DNA from: Vandiemenella viatica
Lineage: Eukaryota; Arthropoda; Insecta; Orthoptera; Morabidae
Reading direction: 5' to 3'
Length of the DNA: 64,000 nucleotides
Assembly (NCBI GenBank): GCA_031002005.1
Contig: JARYHS010011408.1
Coordinates: forward strand, 223,923,473 to 223,987,472
This document shows, piece by piece, positions 22,926 to 32,799 of the stretch. The first letter of the stretch is position 1. The number at the start of each line of letters is the position of its first letter. The position numbers were made by a program, and so were the translations under genes. A model generated the notes under the pieces. The model ran no database searches, was not told where the DNA came from, and was given only the letters and a program-made list of their open reading frames with translations.

Positions 22926-24730
22926 GGGAGGCGGTTGCACAAAGCATCGCCTCATCGAGTTGACGGCTGAAATTCCAGGATTAGTTAAAACTCGATTTGA
23001 AAATTAAAATGCCAATGATGTACAAAGTCAAATCTTGGTGGAAAACACTTACAAATCCCATTTTAATGGTTGACTGGTAAGTTTACTATTGTGTTTTCCT
23101 GCTCCTAGTATTCCATATTTTCATTAATTTGGCTGCAATAAAACACAACGATTATCCTACAAATCAACCATTAAAATCGGGTCTGCAGGTGGTTTCTACC
23201 AAAAAGCGACTTGGAAGACCAGTTGCATTTTAATACGCTGATCGAGTTACTTCTAATCGTGGAATTTCAGCACTCCCCTACCAATCAACCACTGAAATCG
23301 GGTTTGTAGGTTGTAATGAGATGGGGTTTTGTAGGGGAGGTGGTGATTTTATAATTTTAATATTTTATAATTATATCTGTTGACAAGAATCTCAAAAGTG
23401 CCAGATCGCAAGGAAACTGACAATTGATATTTATTTTGTTCATTTGGCTATTACACCGCTAGGCATATTTCAATTTACTATTAACACGAAATCAATGCAA
23501 TTATCAAAAACAAAGCCTAGACGTTACAATTGCCGATTTACTAAAGCAAACAATTGACTGAATTTACCTTAATGTGGTACGGGAACTATCTAATGAAATT
23601 AAATAATAAAAAGATAACAAATTATGAACAATACGTCGTGATAATAAACATCGTTAATTGAAACATAAGTACATGAACATGAAGATGAATCTCGGACGCC
23701 GTTAACCACAAGAAAACATTATGAAACTTGTGATAAGCAAGGCCCTCCACAACACATAACGTTCAACAAAATATGCCAGCTAGCTCAGAATGGATCTGCT
23801 TGATGAGCAGAGGTCTTTGTCTCAAGTCGCTTACAGGTCCGTTACAGTCTCAAGAACCGAATGATTCATGACCTGGCGTGTACACACTACCATCTCGTAG
23901 ACGTCGTCAGTGGTGGTTGCCACCCAACCTATCACTGTACGATGACGGTACTGCTATCAGCCAAGGATCACCAGCGAGAGATCATAGTACAGATACTATT
24001 CGGCACCACCCGGGTCGAACCGTCTCAGACCGCTGCCAAGCTAGAAGTGTCTTCTCCACTCTCGGAAAAGATGGCTCCCGCTCGGCGTAGAACATGCGGG
24101 CAGAATGAATGCCTTGCTTTAAGTTATGAGAACCCTATATTAATTTCATTGGCGGGATAAGCTTTCTAGAAATCACATGGTGTCACAGCACACTACAATT
24201 CGCGACCCACGCGATCCGCGTGTCCGTTTGGGTGGGAGGGAGGTGGTTTGCCTTCATAGCTTCGCTACACCCGCCAAGGGGCGATGCACCCGATCTTGAC
24301 TGGCGACAGCTTGGGGCTTGTCCATTGTCCCTGGGCGTCGCTTAGGCGGGTTGGCTAACGGTATCACTTCCAACCCTCTCCTTGGGTTGAGGTCTCCAGC
24401 CCTCGCTCTAAACAGAATTCTTACACTCGCATATTTGCTTTGAGCTTTCTCACATAAATAACCTTGCATTTTAATTTAACAATAAACCATCTAGGCTGCC
24501 CGAGATCAGTTTAATTAATCTAATCTAGGACCTGAACAAAATTAATATTAAAATAATCTGAATTATATACGAATTGTAGTGTGAAGTAAAAAGCGTCCCA
24601 CTACAACCTGGTTTCCACCAAAAAGCGACTTGGCAGACCAGTTGCATTTTAATATGCTGATCGAGTTACTTCTAATCGTAGAAATTCAGCAATCAACTTG
24701 ATTATGTGATGGTCTGGGTAGCCGCCTCCC
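22926..24730. mobile_element. Palindromic non-autonomous element with duplicated right arm, split by a solo LTR
   Basis: The left arm starts GGGAGGCGGTTGCAC and runs through GCTGAAATTCCAGGATTAG to CCATTTTAATGGTTGACTGG (22926-23080). Its complement occurs as a first right arm at about 23140-23280. A second right arm starts at 23283 and resumes at 24606, ending ATCAACTTGATTATGTGATG and then GCCGCCTCCC at 24730. The 1.3-kb gap between the halves of the second arm is the solo LTR at 23312-24605. No coding region is present. Confidence 0.65.
23312..24605 (+). mobile_element. Solo LTR (1.29 kb), family L2, copy 1
   Basis: The segment begins TGTAATGAG and ends CCCACTACA. It interrupts a palindromic element exactly between blocks that are contiguous in the other right arm. 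The flanks AGGT and ACCT are a diverged 4-bp duplication (two mismatches). Blocks such as ATATTTATTTTG, the GCCAGCTAGCTCAG motif and CAAGTCGCTTAC recur in the same order in the LTR at 50673-52097. Neither strand carries a recognisable gag-pol, and the small ORFs at 23861-24160 are unsupported. Confidence 0.6.
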
Positions 24731-26965
24731 GGTCTATAATATGTTTATTGTTTTAGATATTATCAATTCTTGTTTTTGTTGATAGTATATCCTTTATATG
24801 AAAATAGGATAGAATATTCGATAGCGCATAGAGGTCATACAACAGTTCCCATTCTGATATTAGATACACTCTTATATTAGGTGAGTCGCGAAATGTTTTT
24901 TTTACTTAAAAGTGGATCGTGTACCAATAAAGTTGAACCTCGTCCCCAATAAAAAATGGTAAAAGTTAACTTTTTTAAGTTGAGAGAAGAAATTATTAAT
25001 TTTGATATATTAAAATTATTAATGAATTTATAATGAGTCACCTTGCCGGGATATCATTGCATTTACAAAAAGTAAGTTTGATATTTCACAATTTATCATT
25101 TATTTAAACAAATTGACACTTTTAAGAAATAATAATAAAAAGGACATTACATTCATGATTGAAATTAAATCTTTTAAGACCTGTAAATTTTAATTAATTA
25201 GGGCGCCACCTCAGCTAACAATTAAAGAGAGCACTGAGGAATCTCTTTATCAGTGCAGGTCTCCCTGCAAGGACCGCTTAAGGTCCAACCGAAACTGAAG
25301 TGCAAAGCGTTTTTGAGTTACTCAACGATAATTACCGTCGGTTCAGCCATTCTGCTTAAGCTGGATAGGTCCACACAATTCCACCAGCCGCGTCATATGA
25401 AGATTACCATCCAAGAGCACTCATCAATGACCGGCCAGAATACCACTCTCTCCCGAAGTCTGGTCTCAGCTCCTTTGGTTTCAGAGAAAGAAAAGAAACA
25501 ATCTTAGAGGGTACTTTGCATTTTGGCACATCCTAATAAATCTGAGGCTCATTCACTTGTCAGTCTTTTCCACAAAGCTATTGTAGGAGCTCCCTCGCTA
25601 GGTCTCAACCCCCGTTGTGCCCAAACACTTGGCTCGCACGCGAACAACGACTCACCCTGAGCTCTTGTTCTGTGCGTGCCTGCTGCCCAAACAGGACATT
25701 CCTTAAAGCTGTATCGGAGCTACTAAGATATAGTTCTTTCACGTTATACCTATCCTATCCAATGTGGTGGTGACGTAACGCGCACAAGCTCACTGGCGGG
25801 TCTATAAGTTATATATTATACTGAAAAATGCTATAGTAATTGACTTCATCTAGTTGGAAAAAAAAATTCAGAATAATTGACTTAAATAGATAGTTATTAC
25901 GCTAACGCAGCAAAAATGCAAATAGTATGCTGCGACTCTAAACAGCCCCATAAATATTATAATTTAATAATGTCTGAACAGCTTAACTCATTCTTATTCT
26001 GGTATTTATAAGTGGTATCAGCTACAATTCCGTATAACATACATACATTTCATTCCTCGGGATGTTAATAAAACTCGTTTCTTTTATTAACGCTTCTTAT
26101 GCACCTGACACTGCGACTTTCCACATTCACTTTACAGACTTCTTCTGAGTTATCAAACATAATTTTTCACAAATTCTATATTTTTTTTTGAAAGTAAACA
26201 CGATGTAACATCGTAAATATCAATCAGCGAATGCATGAGTGCTTAGTGTAATTTGAAGTTCAGCAATAGGAAATTGTAAATTTTAATGACTGGACGGTTA
26301 GCAAGATATAGGTACAGATATACTACAATGCCACTCACTTGAGTGTCTTTCGACTAAAATGTTTGCACCAGTAATATTTAGCCAACCTGTCCTTCAATTG
26401 GGAGAGAGTCACATTTGTATGAAAGATGTAACGACCTCAGATGCCGCCATTTTTTTGTGAGTTTAATCTTTCGTAGCATAACTTAGAATCCGACAGGAGA
26501 AAGTCTCGAGTAACCACTCCGACCATCCTGATCTGTGTTTTCCTTGGTTTTCCTGATCACTCTTTTCCTCATAACTTAAAGGTGTCTCTTGTCATATCCT
26601 GTACACCCCGACCCGTGAATAAACTTTTAGACATTTGTACAGGTGTAACGCACTTTGCAGTGAATCGCGGTGTAGTAGTAATAGTAATAATTTGAACCTA
26701 TCGCATCGGTTTATCCGCAATATAAGAAAGTGGTGTTCTAAAGTATAGCATAGTAAAAAGTCACAAAGGACTAAACGCTATGAATTAAGACAAGTTACTG
26801 CATAAGTTTTTTACTTTATTACCTGTAAGTGAATATATCTTCCGTAATAATTAATGTCTGAACTTGCTGTAGATCATTCATCCTCTGAATTCAAAATCAC
26901 ACTCAACTAATAAGTACCTCAGCCAGTCGCTACGGTCAAAGATCTGTACCGTTTTCTCCTATCAG
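24731..26965. other. No recognised gene
   Basis: About 2.2 kb without a supportable gene. A segment at about 26485-26600 (GACCATCCTGATCTG, TTTTCCTTGGTTTTCCTGATCACTC) looks like the body of a strongly decayed SINE related to SINE-A. The ORF at 25253-25507 has no recognisable domain. Confidence 0.4.
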
Positions 26966-26971
26966 TTCTTC

Positions 26972-27120
26972 TTCTGGATTTACGCCTCGTCGACGTCTAG
27001 GTTATTAGAGAGAGAAAAAACTGAAGGCCATGGACGGAAAGGAATTCGACCATGGAATTTTTAATTAACCATCCTGACATTCGCCTGGAGTGATTTCATA
27101 AAATCATGGAAAAATGAATT
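26972..27120 (-). mobile_element. SINE-A fragment, minus strand
   Basis: On the reverse strand this gives the SINE-A body and tail. The window strand shows TACGCCTCGTCGACGTC, then GGAATTCGACCATGG, then CATTCGCCTGGAGTGATTT. The tRNA-like head is missing, a common 5' truncation. Confidence 0.75.
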
Positions 27121-27185
27121 CTGGCTTTCATCGGTAATAAATACAAATTCCAGATTATAAAATTATATCTTTTCCTTCTTTTCTT

Positions 27186-27405
27186 ATGGATATACGCCTC
27201 GTCGGCTTCGAGGTCATTAGAGGTGGGAAAGGACTGGGAACAAGGAACGGGAAGGAATTCTGCCATGGCCTTTTTGAACGAAGCATCACCTGGAGTCATT
27301 TGGGGAAACTATGGAAAACCCAAATCTGGATGCCCGGACGGGGATTCGAAACCGCTTCATACCGAATATGAGGCCAGTGCGTTACGGCTCACTACGCTCG
27401 GTGAA
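27186..27405 (-). mobile_element. SINE-A, near full length, minus strand
   Basis: In reverse orientation the copy has the tail (TACGCCTCGTCGGC), the body (GCCATGGCCTTTTTGAACG, then GAGTCATTTGG), the conserved CCCAAATCTGGATGCCCGG and the B-box complement GGGGATTCGAAACC. The head complement follows (GAGGCCAGTGCGTTACGG). Open frames across it are fortuitous. Confidence 0.85.
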
Positions 27406-27419
27406 AGGAATCCAAGAAG

Positions 27420-27945
27420 CTAATCAAACTTTTGAGGCTTCAGTTAAAGTATTATGACTGGAAATACGAATTATTACCAAGATGGACAATTTCTGTTTTC
27501 TGAGAGTTATCTAATTGGTAGGCATACAACGTTACATCTTTAGGACAATAAAAGCTATTAAATGAATTAAGTATTTCGAAATGAAAATTACGATAAAAAG
27601 TTAGGTATAAGAAATCTAACGAAACATAGTCTCGGATAACAAGCAAAGAAATTCTTATCGCCTGAGGCTGGTAAGTGAAACTTCGGTTTTAACGCAGCAC
27701 TTTCCCTTCAGCGATCGCAAGAACGTCCTTGCTTCCGGCTTGGATCGCCCTCGCTAAGTCAGCTTACTTCATTCGCTTGCGTAATCCAACGAATTGGATA
27801 ATCTTACACCTTTTTCTTCTACCCGCAACATGATACGTTGTTATTTACATACTAGCCTCAAAGTTCGTCAAAAATGACGGCTTGAACGGAGTAGACTGGA
27901 TAGTAATTTATTTGTAATTGCTTAAATTATTATAAAATAATGCTC
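27420..27945. other. No recognised feature
   Basis: Nothing supportable is seen on either strand. Confidence 0.45.
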
Positions 27946-27949
27946 AATG

Positions 27950-28760
27950 CAATTCCTCGTGCCTTATGCTGTAACAAAAAGTTTCAGGTCATTCTGGTCG
28001 AGGCTGAATTTTAACCTAACAACAAACTTCGTTAATATCAAAATAAAAGCTTCAATTAATCACACGCAAATTCATTATATCACTTCTTCGCATGTTAGTG
28101 GCAACGTGAATCGCGATATAAACTTGACCCAAAATATTAATGGGTTCTTACATCTTTCTTTTTTTATATCCGTGATTCAGATTGGTATTACGTTTGAACG
28201 GCTGACACAGTTACATGCGGCTGATATAATAACCACAGTAATATGGCCTCAGCGAAAGCAAAGGAAATTAAAAATAATTTTAACAACTTACATTATGTCA
28301 CGTAATATTAGTTTTAATGATTATATAGGGCACATAGACCGCGATAAATGTAGAACTACTCGTACTTTCATTCGAATGAACTAGTGATTTCAGTAACAGA
28401 GTGCTCACGAAAACTATTTAAATTATTTTAAAAAAAAAATGATTATTCATGCCCCCCCTCCTGTAATTTCAAATGCCAGTTGGATTGTGACTCAGGCTAA
28501 AAAATAAACTAATCAAAACTTTCGCTAACATTGCTAATTGAAAATTAAAGCTTTTATCTTACATATCTATGGGCAAAGAATTTAACTAAAACATCTTCAT
28601 CGAACGAATATAAATAAGTAAAAGCAATTAATAGTTAACATGTTAATTTGAACGAAATAGTTATTTTTCTTCCAGCGTTCTGGCATTTCTTCAAGAATGC
28701 TTAACTAAATAGAAATAATAGAACAGTTATTAAATAGAGCTCTTAACCTCTACTATATAT
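27950..28760 (-). repeat. Long dispersed repeat, minus-strand copy
   Basis: Reverse-strand blocks match the array at 14046-15470. They include the GTGATTCAGATTGGTATTAC block, ACATTATGTCACGTAATATT, the AATTAAAGCTTTTATCTTAC block and TTATTAAATAG near the upper end. The 145-codon open frame at 27947-28384 lies entirely inside this repeat on the opposite strand. It is an accident of the repeat, not a gene. Confidence 0.6.
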
Positions 28761-29039
28761 TAATATTTCTGGCCGTTGTTATTCCAGCAGCGACAGCAGG
28801 TTGCGTGACGCCACAGCTCGACGGACACAATGAACAAGGTTGTCGTTTTATTAGAATAGATTCGATTGAGCCCTTACTGTTCATAATAGTTAATGTTCGC
28901 TACAGTTTTTATCGGGTTACTTTATCTGCTAAGAATAACTCGTGCTCGAATCTGGAAATGTGAAAGAAAAGAAGAAATACAGTACAGGCTAGTTTATGGA
29001 AAAGAAACTAAAGACAAACAACGGATTTAATGCTTTTCT
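28761..29039. other. No recognised feature
   Basis: A short unassigned AT-rich interval containing only brief open frames. Confidence 0.4.
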
Positions 29040-29650
29040 ACATCATCGTCATCCATTTTCCGCAACTACGACGCGGGCGTGGTACTGAACAAGCCTTTCT
29101 CATAATCTCCTATCTTGCCACCACTTGTCTGTCTTTTGTTATCTTTTTGCACTATCGACTATGAGTAGGCACGTCTTTAAGTGCTTGTTTCATCCAGCTA
29201 TCTCGTGGTCTGCCTCTTCAGTTTTTATCTTTTTTTTTAATTTATGCTTACGGCTTTACACCCCTTCGAGGTCATAATAGTCGGGAAAGGAATGGGAGTT
29301 TGGAAAGGGAAGGAATTATGCCATGATCATTTTAAGAAACCATCCCGGCATTCAGCTGGAATTATTTCAGAAAACGATAAAATAACCGAAATCTGGATGG
29401 CTGGCAAGATTCGAGACTGCGTTTTCTCGAGTGTGAGTCCAGAGCGTTGCCGCTTACCTACTACGCTCAGTGGGTCTGTTTCCATTTACTGATTTTTTTA
29501 TCTATATCTTCGATAGTTTGCATCATTTTCATCAGATGTCCAAACCATTTCAGCCTTGATTTTACTAAGACGGTTAGAACGCCTTTTTGTAGTCCTAGTT
29601 GCAATTAAACTGATTCATTTCGGAGTCTGTCCTGTCTGTACGTCTGCGTA
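29040..29650 (-). pseudogene. LINE reverse transcriptase C-terminus, split by a SINE
   Basis: On the minus strand, 29650 to 29495 yields SRLKWFGHLMKMMQTIEDID, the C-terminal RLxWxGHxxRM-type motif of a LINE ORF2. After the SINE, the frame resumes about 29225-29040 with KTEEADHEIAGMKQALKD and RQVVARQEIMRKACSVPRP, matching the rest of such tails. Stops are present. The fragment lacks the catalytic region. Confidence 0.65.
29236..29490 (-). mobile_element. SINE-A, inserted in a LINE fragment
   Basis: The reverse-strand SINE-A body is readable here: GAGGTCATAATAGTCGGGAA, GCCATGATCATTTTAAG, CATTCAGCTGGAATTATTTC and GTCCAGAGCGTTGCCG at the head side. A TTTTTATCT-like repeat on both sides (29225-29232 and about 29496-29504) fits a target duplication. 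The copy is fairly diverged. Confidence 0.75.
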
Positions 29651-29734
29651 CTTCACCTGACAAATTTCAGCCATTTGAAGGAGGTTGTTGTCTCTTCCGG
29701 TCTTCACATTAAAAGGATAAATGCGTTTTCCCCA

Positions 29735-29960
29735 AATAGCGTAGTTGTGAAAAGTTACATTCTGACCTCACATTTTGGAGGTACGAATCCCCATTCGGCT
29801 ATCCAGATTCGGGTTTTTCATGGTTTCCCGAAATCACTCCAGGCATATACCGGAATATTTCCTTCGAATGGCCATGACCGAATTCCCTCAGTTCCTTGCC
29901 CCAAGTTCTTTCATGCCTCTAATGACCTCGACGTCGACGAGGCGTAAAGCAGTAAGCATA
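29735..29960 (+). mobile_element. SINE-A, plus strand
   Basis: The head (ACATTCTGACCTCACATTTTG), the B-box GGTACGAATCCCC, the body (CATCCAGATTCGGG-like, ATGGTTTCCCGAAATCACTC) and the tail GACCTCGACGTCGACGAGGC are present in order. Moderately diverged. Confidence 0.85.
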
Positions 29961-30024
29961 AGCGTTTCTCTTCACTCCTGAAAACCGATTTAACGTAGGG
30001 AGTCATGAAATCATAGTTTGAAAC

Positions 30025-30965
30025 TAGTGATGTGCCGGATCGTTAAAAATGTATATCCGCGGATACGGATACAGACACGGATCATTAGTGTCTAGATCCG
30101 CGGATACGGATACGGATCTCAACTTTCTCAACCTGGACCGACAGTGAAAAAGTCGTCAACTACGATCTATTATTGACGAACATGCAGCTTACGTGACGTG
30201 TTTTGACCTTGCACTGTGCGTGTCTATGTTTATATTTTAAGATGGCATAGGATATCGTAGAGTATATACGTTTGTGTTTTTTGGGAAGTTGTAAGTTAAA
30301 TTAAAATAAAAACAATGTCTACAAAAAGTAGTGTAATATGGAAATATTTTAAGATAGTAAATGACAAATTTTTGCTAAATATAAAAACTGTGAGAACATT
30401 CCTATAAAGGTATAACTTCGTTAAAAAAAACCTTCAGACGAAACACCAACTAGAAAATGAATTATTCTTAAAGGAAGAGTCCTCTGCCAACTTACTCCTT
30501 TTGAAGTACAATTTACCAAACTTAATTTTAAATATAACATTTATTTTTTATGTTTCTGTAAAAGTGAATATTTTATTTGATGTAAACACTTTAGCGGTAC
30601 CTTAATGATAATTCCAGTTAGCAAATCAGATAGATTAGAGGTCTGATTTCACAATAAAGATTGTTAAAATAACACCTTAAAACTTACTATAGTGGTATGT
30701 TACCCACCAGTTACCTAGTAAAATAAATGTTTAAATAATTAATTTTTGCAAACGAATGTGCCAGATATGAGATTTTAAGAAATATAAAGTAATTGGAATA
30801 GAATTACTACCTATCTTTAAAATTTTATATACGTGCTTAGTGAAATTCTTTACAAAAGATCCGCTAAAGAACCGCTAAAAAAGTAACAGATACGGCTACA
30901 GATCTTTTTTCTCTCTCGGATATCCACGGATACGGATTCGGATACGGATATCTGGCACATCACTA
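30025..30965. mobile_element. hAT-type non-autonomous element, 941 bp
   Basis: The ends are TAGTGATGTGCC and its complement GGCACATCACTA, in the hAT style. A perfect 8-bp target duplication TTTGAAAC flanks the element (30017-30024 and 30966-30973). Near both ends are clustered GGATACGGATACGGAT-type repeats, which in this superfamily often serve as subterminal transposase-binding sites. The interior is AT-rich with no ORF, so it depends on a transposase from elsewhere. Confidence 0.9.
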
Positions 30966-30973
30966 TTTGAAAC

Positions 30974-31365
30974 TATATATGTTATCTTGTATTTTACACT
31001 GGAAGATGACATAAAATATGTTACCGAAAACATATTCGGCCAAGGAGCCAAGTTTTCAATAAAATGCTGCTCCCGTAAAAGTATTCTTGCCATAGGATCT
31101 AGATAAGACTTCAAAATTTAGATCTGATTTTTAAACGCTAAATTTCCGATATAAGTTATCTATACCGTAACAATGGTTAACAGCCTTGATTTTTAATTAA
31201 AAAAAAAACTTTGAGTCTATCAATACGGATTGTTATTTGGCGTAATTGTAAGATAATACGTAAAATAAACATAATTCGTGGAGTTGTTCCTCAACTATTG
31301 ACTCCTACTAATTTGAGACTGAATTAAGCACAGTTTCGGGTATCTAACGTTTGTGTTTTCTGCAG
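30974..31365. other. Sequence upstream of exon 1; no gene recognised
   Basis: AT-rich sequence ending in the splice acceptor TTTGTGTTTTCTGCAG. It is probably intron or 5' flank of the Sec14-domain gene. No upstream exon was identified between 1 and 31365, though a short one could be missed. Confidence 0.5.
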
Positions 31366-31547
31366 CCGCTGACGATGGAGGCGTCCCAGATGCTGGACGT
31401 GTTGGAGAAGCAGCTGGCGACAGCTGCTGGTGGCAGGGACATGGAAGGAAGACCGTTGTTGCTGGTACCCGCCCCCGCAGAAACACCCCCACCCTCTGCA
31501 GAGGAACAACTGATTACCACGCTCAAGTACATCACGTCCATATACAG
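31366..31547 (+). CDS. Sec14-domain protein (Trio/MCF2L/PLEKHG4-like), exon 1 of the visible gene
   Basis: The exon follows a good acceptor (TTTTCTGCAG ending 31365) and ends at the donor AG|GTAACA, with two bases of a split codon. It encodes PLTMEASQMLDVLEKQL, then GGRDMEGRPLLLVPAP, then EEQLITTLKYITSIY. The order matches the start of Sec14/CRAL-TRIO-type domains in Rho-family exchange factors of the Trio/Kalirin and MCF2/PLEKHG4 type and in SESTD1. There GGRDxxGxPxLxxPA is followed by an LxxLLxYLxSIPS helix. The domain binds lipids and autoinhibits or membrane-targets the exchange factor. The ATG at 31375 could start translation if the upstream exon is non-coding; otherwise coding continues upstream. 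The assignment rests on motif order and on the exon's fit to exons 2 and 3. Confidence 0.78.
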
Positions 31548-31803
31548 GTAACAAATGCCTGGACACTCTGTTCGTGGGAGGGGCTGTTACAACCAACCTC
31601 TGCCATTCAGTTACACAACTTAAAAAAATGCCTTATTCTCGTATTGATGACAGCATCAAACGCAAAGTAGTTTTTTCGCCAATGCGACAGCTTTGTCAAT
31701 GGCCAATTGAGGGTCTAATTGGGTTACCATAATTTCGAGTTGTGGACATGACAACAAATGGACTATTGTTTGGATCTCATCCAAGAACATGTAGTATCAG
31801 GTT

Positions 31804-32050
31804 ACCGAGCGTGTTGGTGTAACGGTTAGCGTTCTGGCCTCGCATTCGGGAGGACGCCGGTTCGAATCCCCGTCCGGGCATCCATATTTGGGTTTTCCAT
31901 GGTTTCCCAAATCACTCCAGGCAAATGCCGGGATGCTTCCTTCAAAAGGCCATGGTCGAATTCCTTCCCATTCCTTGCCCCCCCCCCCCCATCCTTTCCA
32001 GTCTCTAAAAGACCTCGCTGTTAGAGAGACGTTAAGCAGATAAAAAAAAA
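31804..32050 (+). mobile_element. SINE-A, well preserved, with 11-bp target duplication
   Basis: This is the best-preserved SINE-A here. The A-box region is GGTGTAACGGTTAGCG, the B-box GGTTCGAATCC is at about 31859-31869, the body contains GGGTTTTCCATGGTTTCCC, and it ends in poly(A). AGTATCAGGTT flanks it at 31793-31803 and 32051-32061, the mark of target-primed insertion using a LINE machinery. A C-homopolymer (31979-31990) interrupts the body. It lies 256 bp inside the intron after exon 1. Confidence 0.92.
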
Positions 32051-32061
32051 AGTATCAGGTT

Positions 32062-32325
32062 GCTCTCTCAGATATCCCCAAGAAGCGAAAGTGTGTCTAC
32101 AGCGGCCAATTCCAACTCGAAATATGTTCAATGACTTCCATTTAGGTCATGGTTGTTTAGACCCAGATGGTAGACTCTCTTTCGGCAAGATCCAGTTGGT
32201 GTTGTATCCCACTCCGTTCTCCCAGGCCGATATTCTGTCAGTGCTTGGTATTCGTTTCAGTGGCATTGAGGTGAGTAAGAAACTTGATCAGGCTTAAGTC
32301 TTGATGGCGCAGGCGCGCGACCACG
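32062..32325. other. No recognised feature
   Basis: A short intronic interval with an unsupported 68-codon open frame (32091-32297). Confidence 0.4.
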
Positions 32326-32790
32326 TAGAGGGCGTATCCAGGATCAGAACTGGAGGGGCGCAAGATTTGAACTAGGGGGGGGGGGGCACCTCATATTGGT
32401 TTCGAGGAAGTGGGGTGGGGGCTTAAACATGACGATTTCTTACAAAATGAAACTCAAACTTATTGAGGAAACTATTTTTAATCCAACCACTTAATATAAG
32501 GACCTACTATATAGTTAATTAAGATCGTAAATCAGTTATACGTTTTTTATGTAAACATTAATCGTCTCGGATTTTCAGAACATTTTCCAATAACTTTGTT
32601 TGTCAATATCTCACGGTGTTCTTTCACGAAATTGCGATACACACTCATCAGGCATAATACAATCTCCTCTCCCATAGTGCTCCTGAGCCAGTTCTTCACT
32701 CGTCGAAGCGTATTGAAGGCAACTTAATTTTTCTTTTACGGGTGGGGGCACCAGCCCCTCCCCACCTGCCCCTCGCTGGATACGCCCTTG
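32326..32790. mobile_element. hAT-type MITE, 465 bp
   Basis: The ends are TAGAGGGCGTATCCAG and CTGGATACGCCCTTG, a 13-bp inverted repeat (GGGCGTATCCAG core) of the common hAT form CAGGGGCGTATCCAG. Next to each end are G-rich/C-rich blocks (GGAGGGGC and GCCCCTCC). The 8-bp flanks do not match, so the duplication is lost or the ends are slightly misplaced. No ORF. Confidence 0.7.
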
Positions 32791-32799
32791 TGTTGGGCG

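Noticed and set aside
24240..24420. GC-richer stretch considered as an rRNA or tRNA fragment
   Set aside because: It lies within the solo LTR 23312-24605 and no conserved rRNA or tRNA element could be recognised.
27947..28384. 145-codon plus-strand open frame
   Set aside because: It lies wholly inside a minus-strand copy of the long dispersed repeat and has no domain or codon bias.
31295..31670. Several other frames over exon 1 on both strands
   Set aside because: They are shadows of the GC-rich coding exon. Only the frame with the GGRD and TSIY motifs has matching splice sites and domain order.
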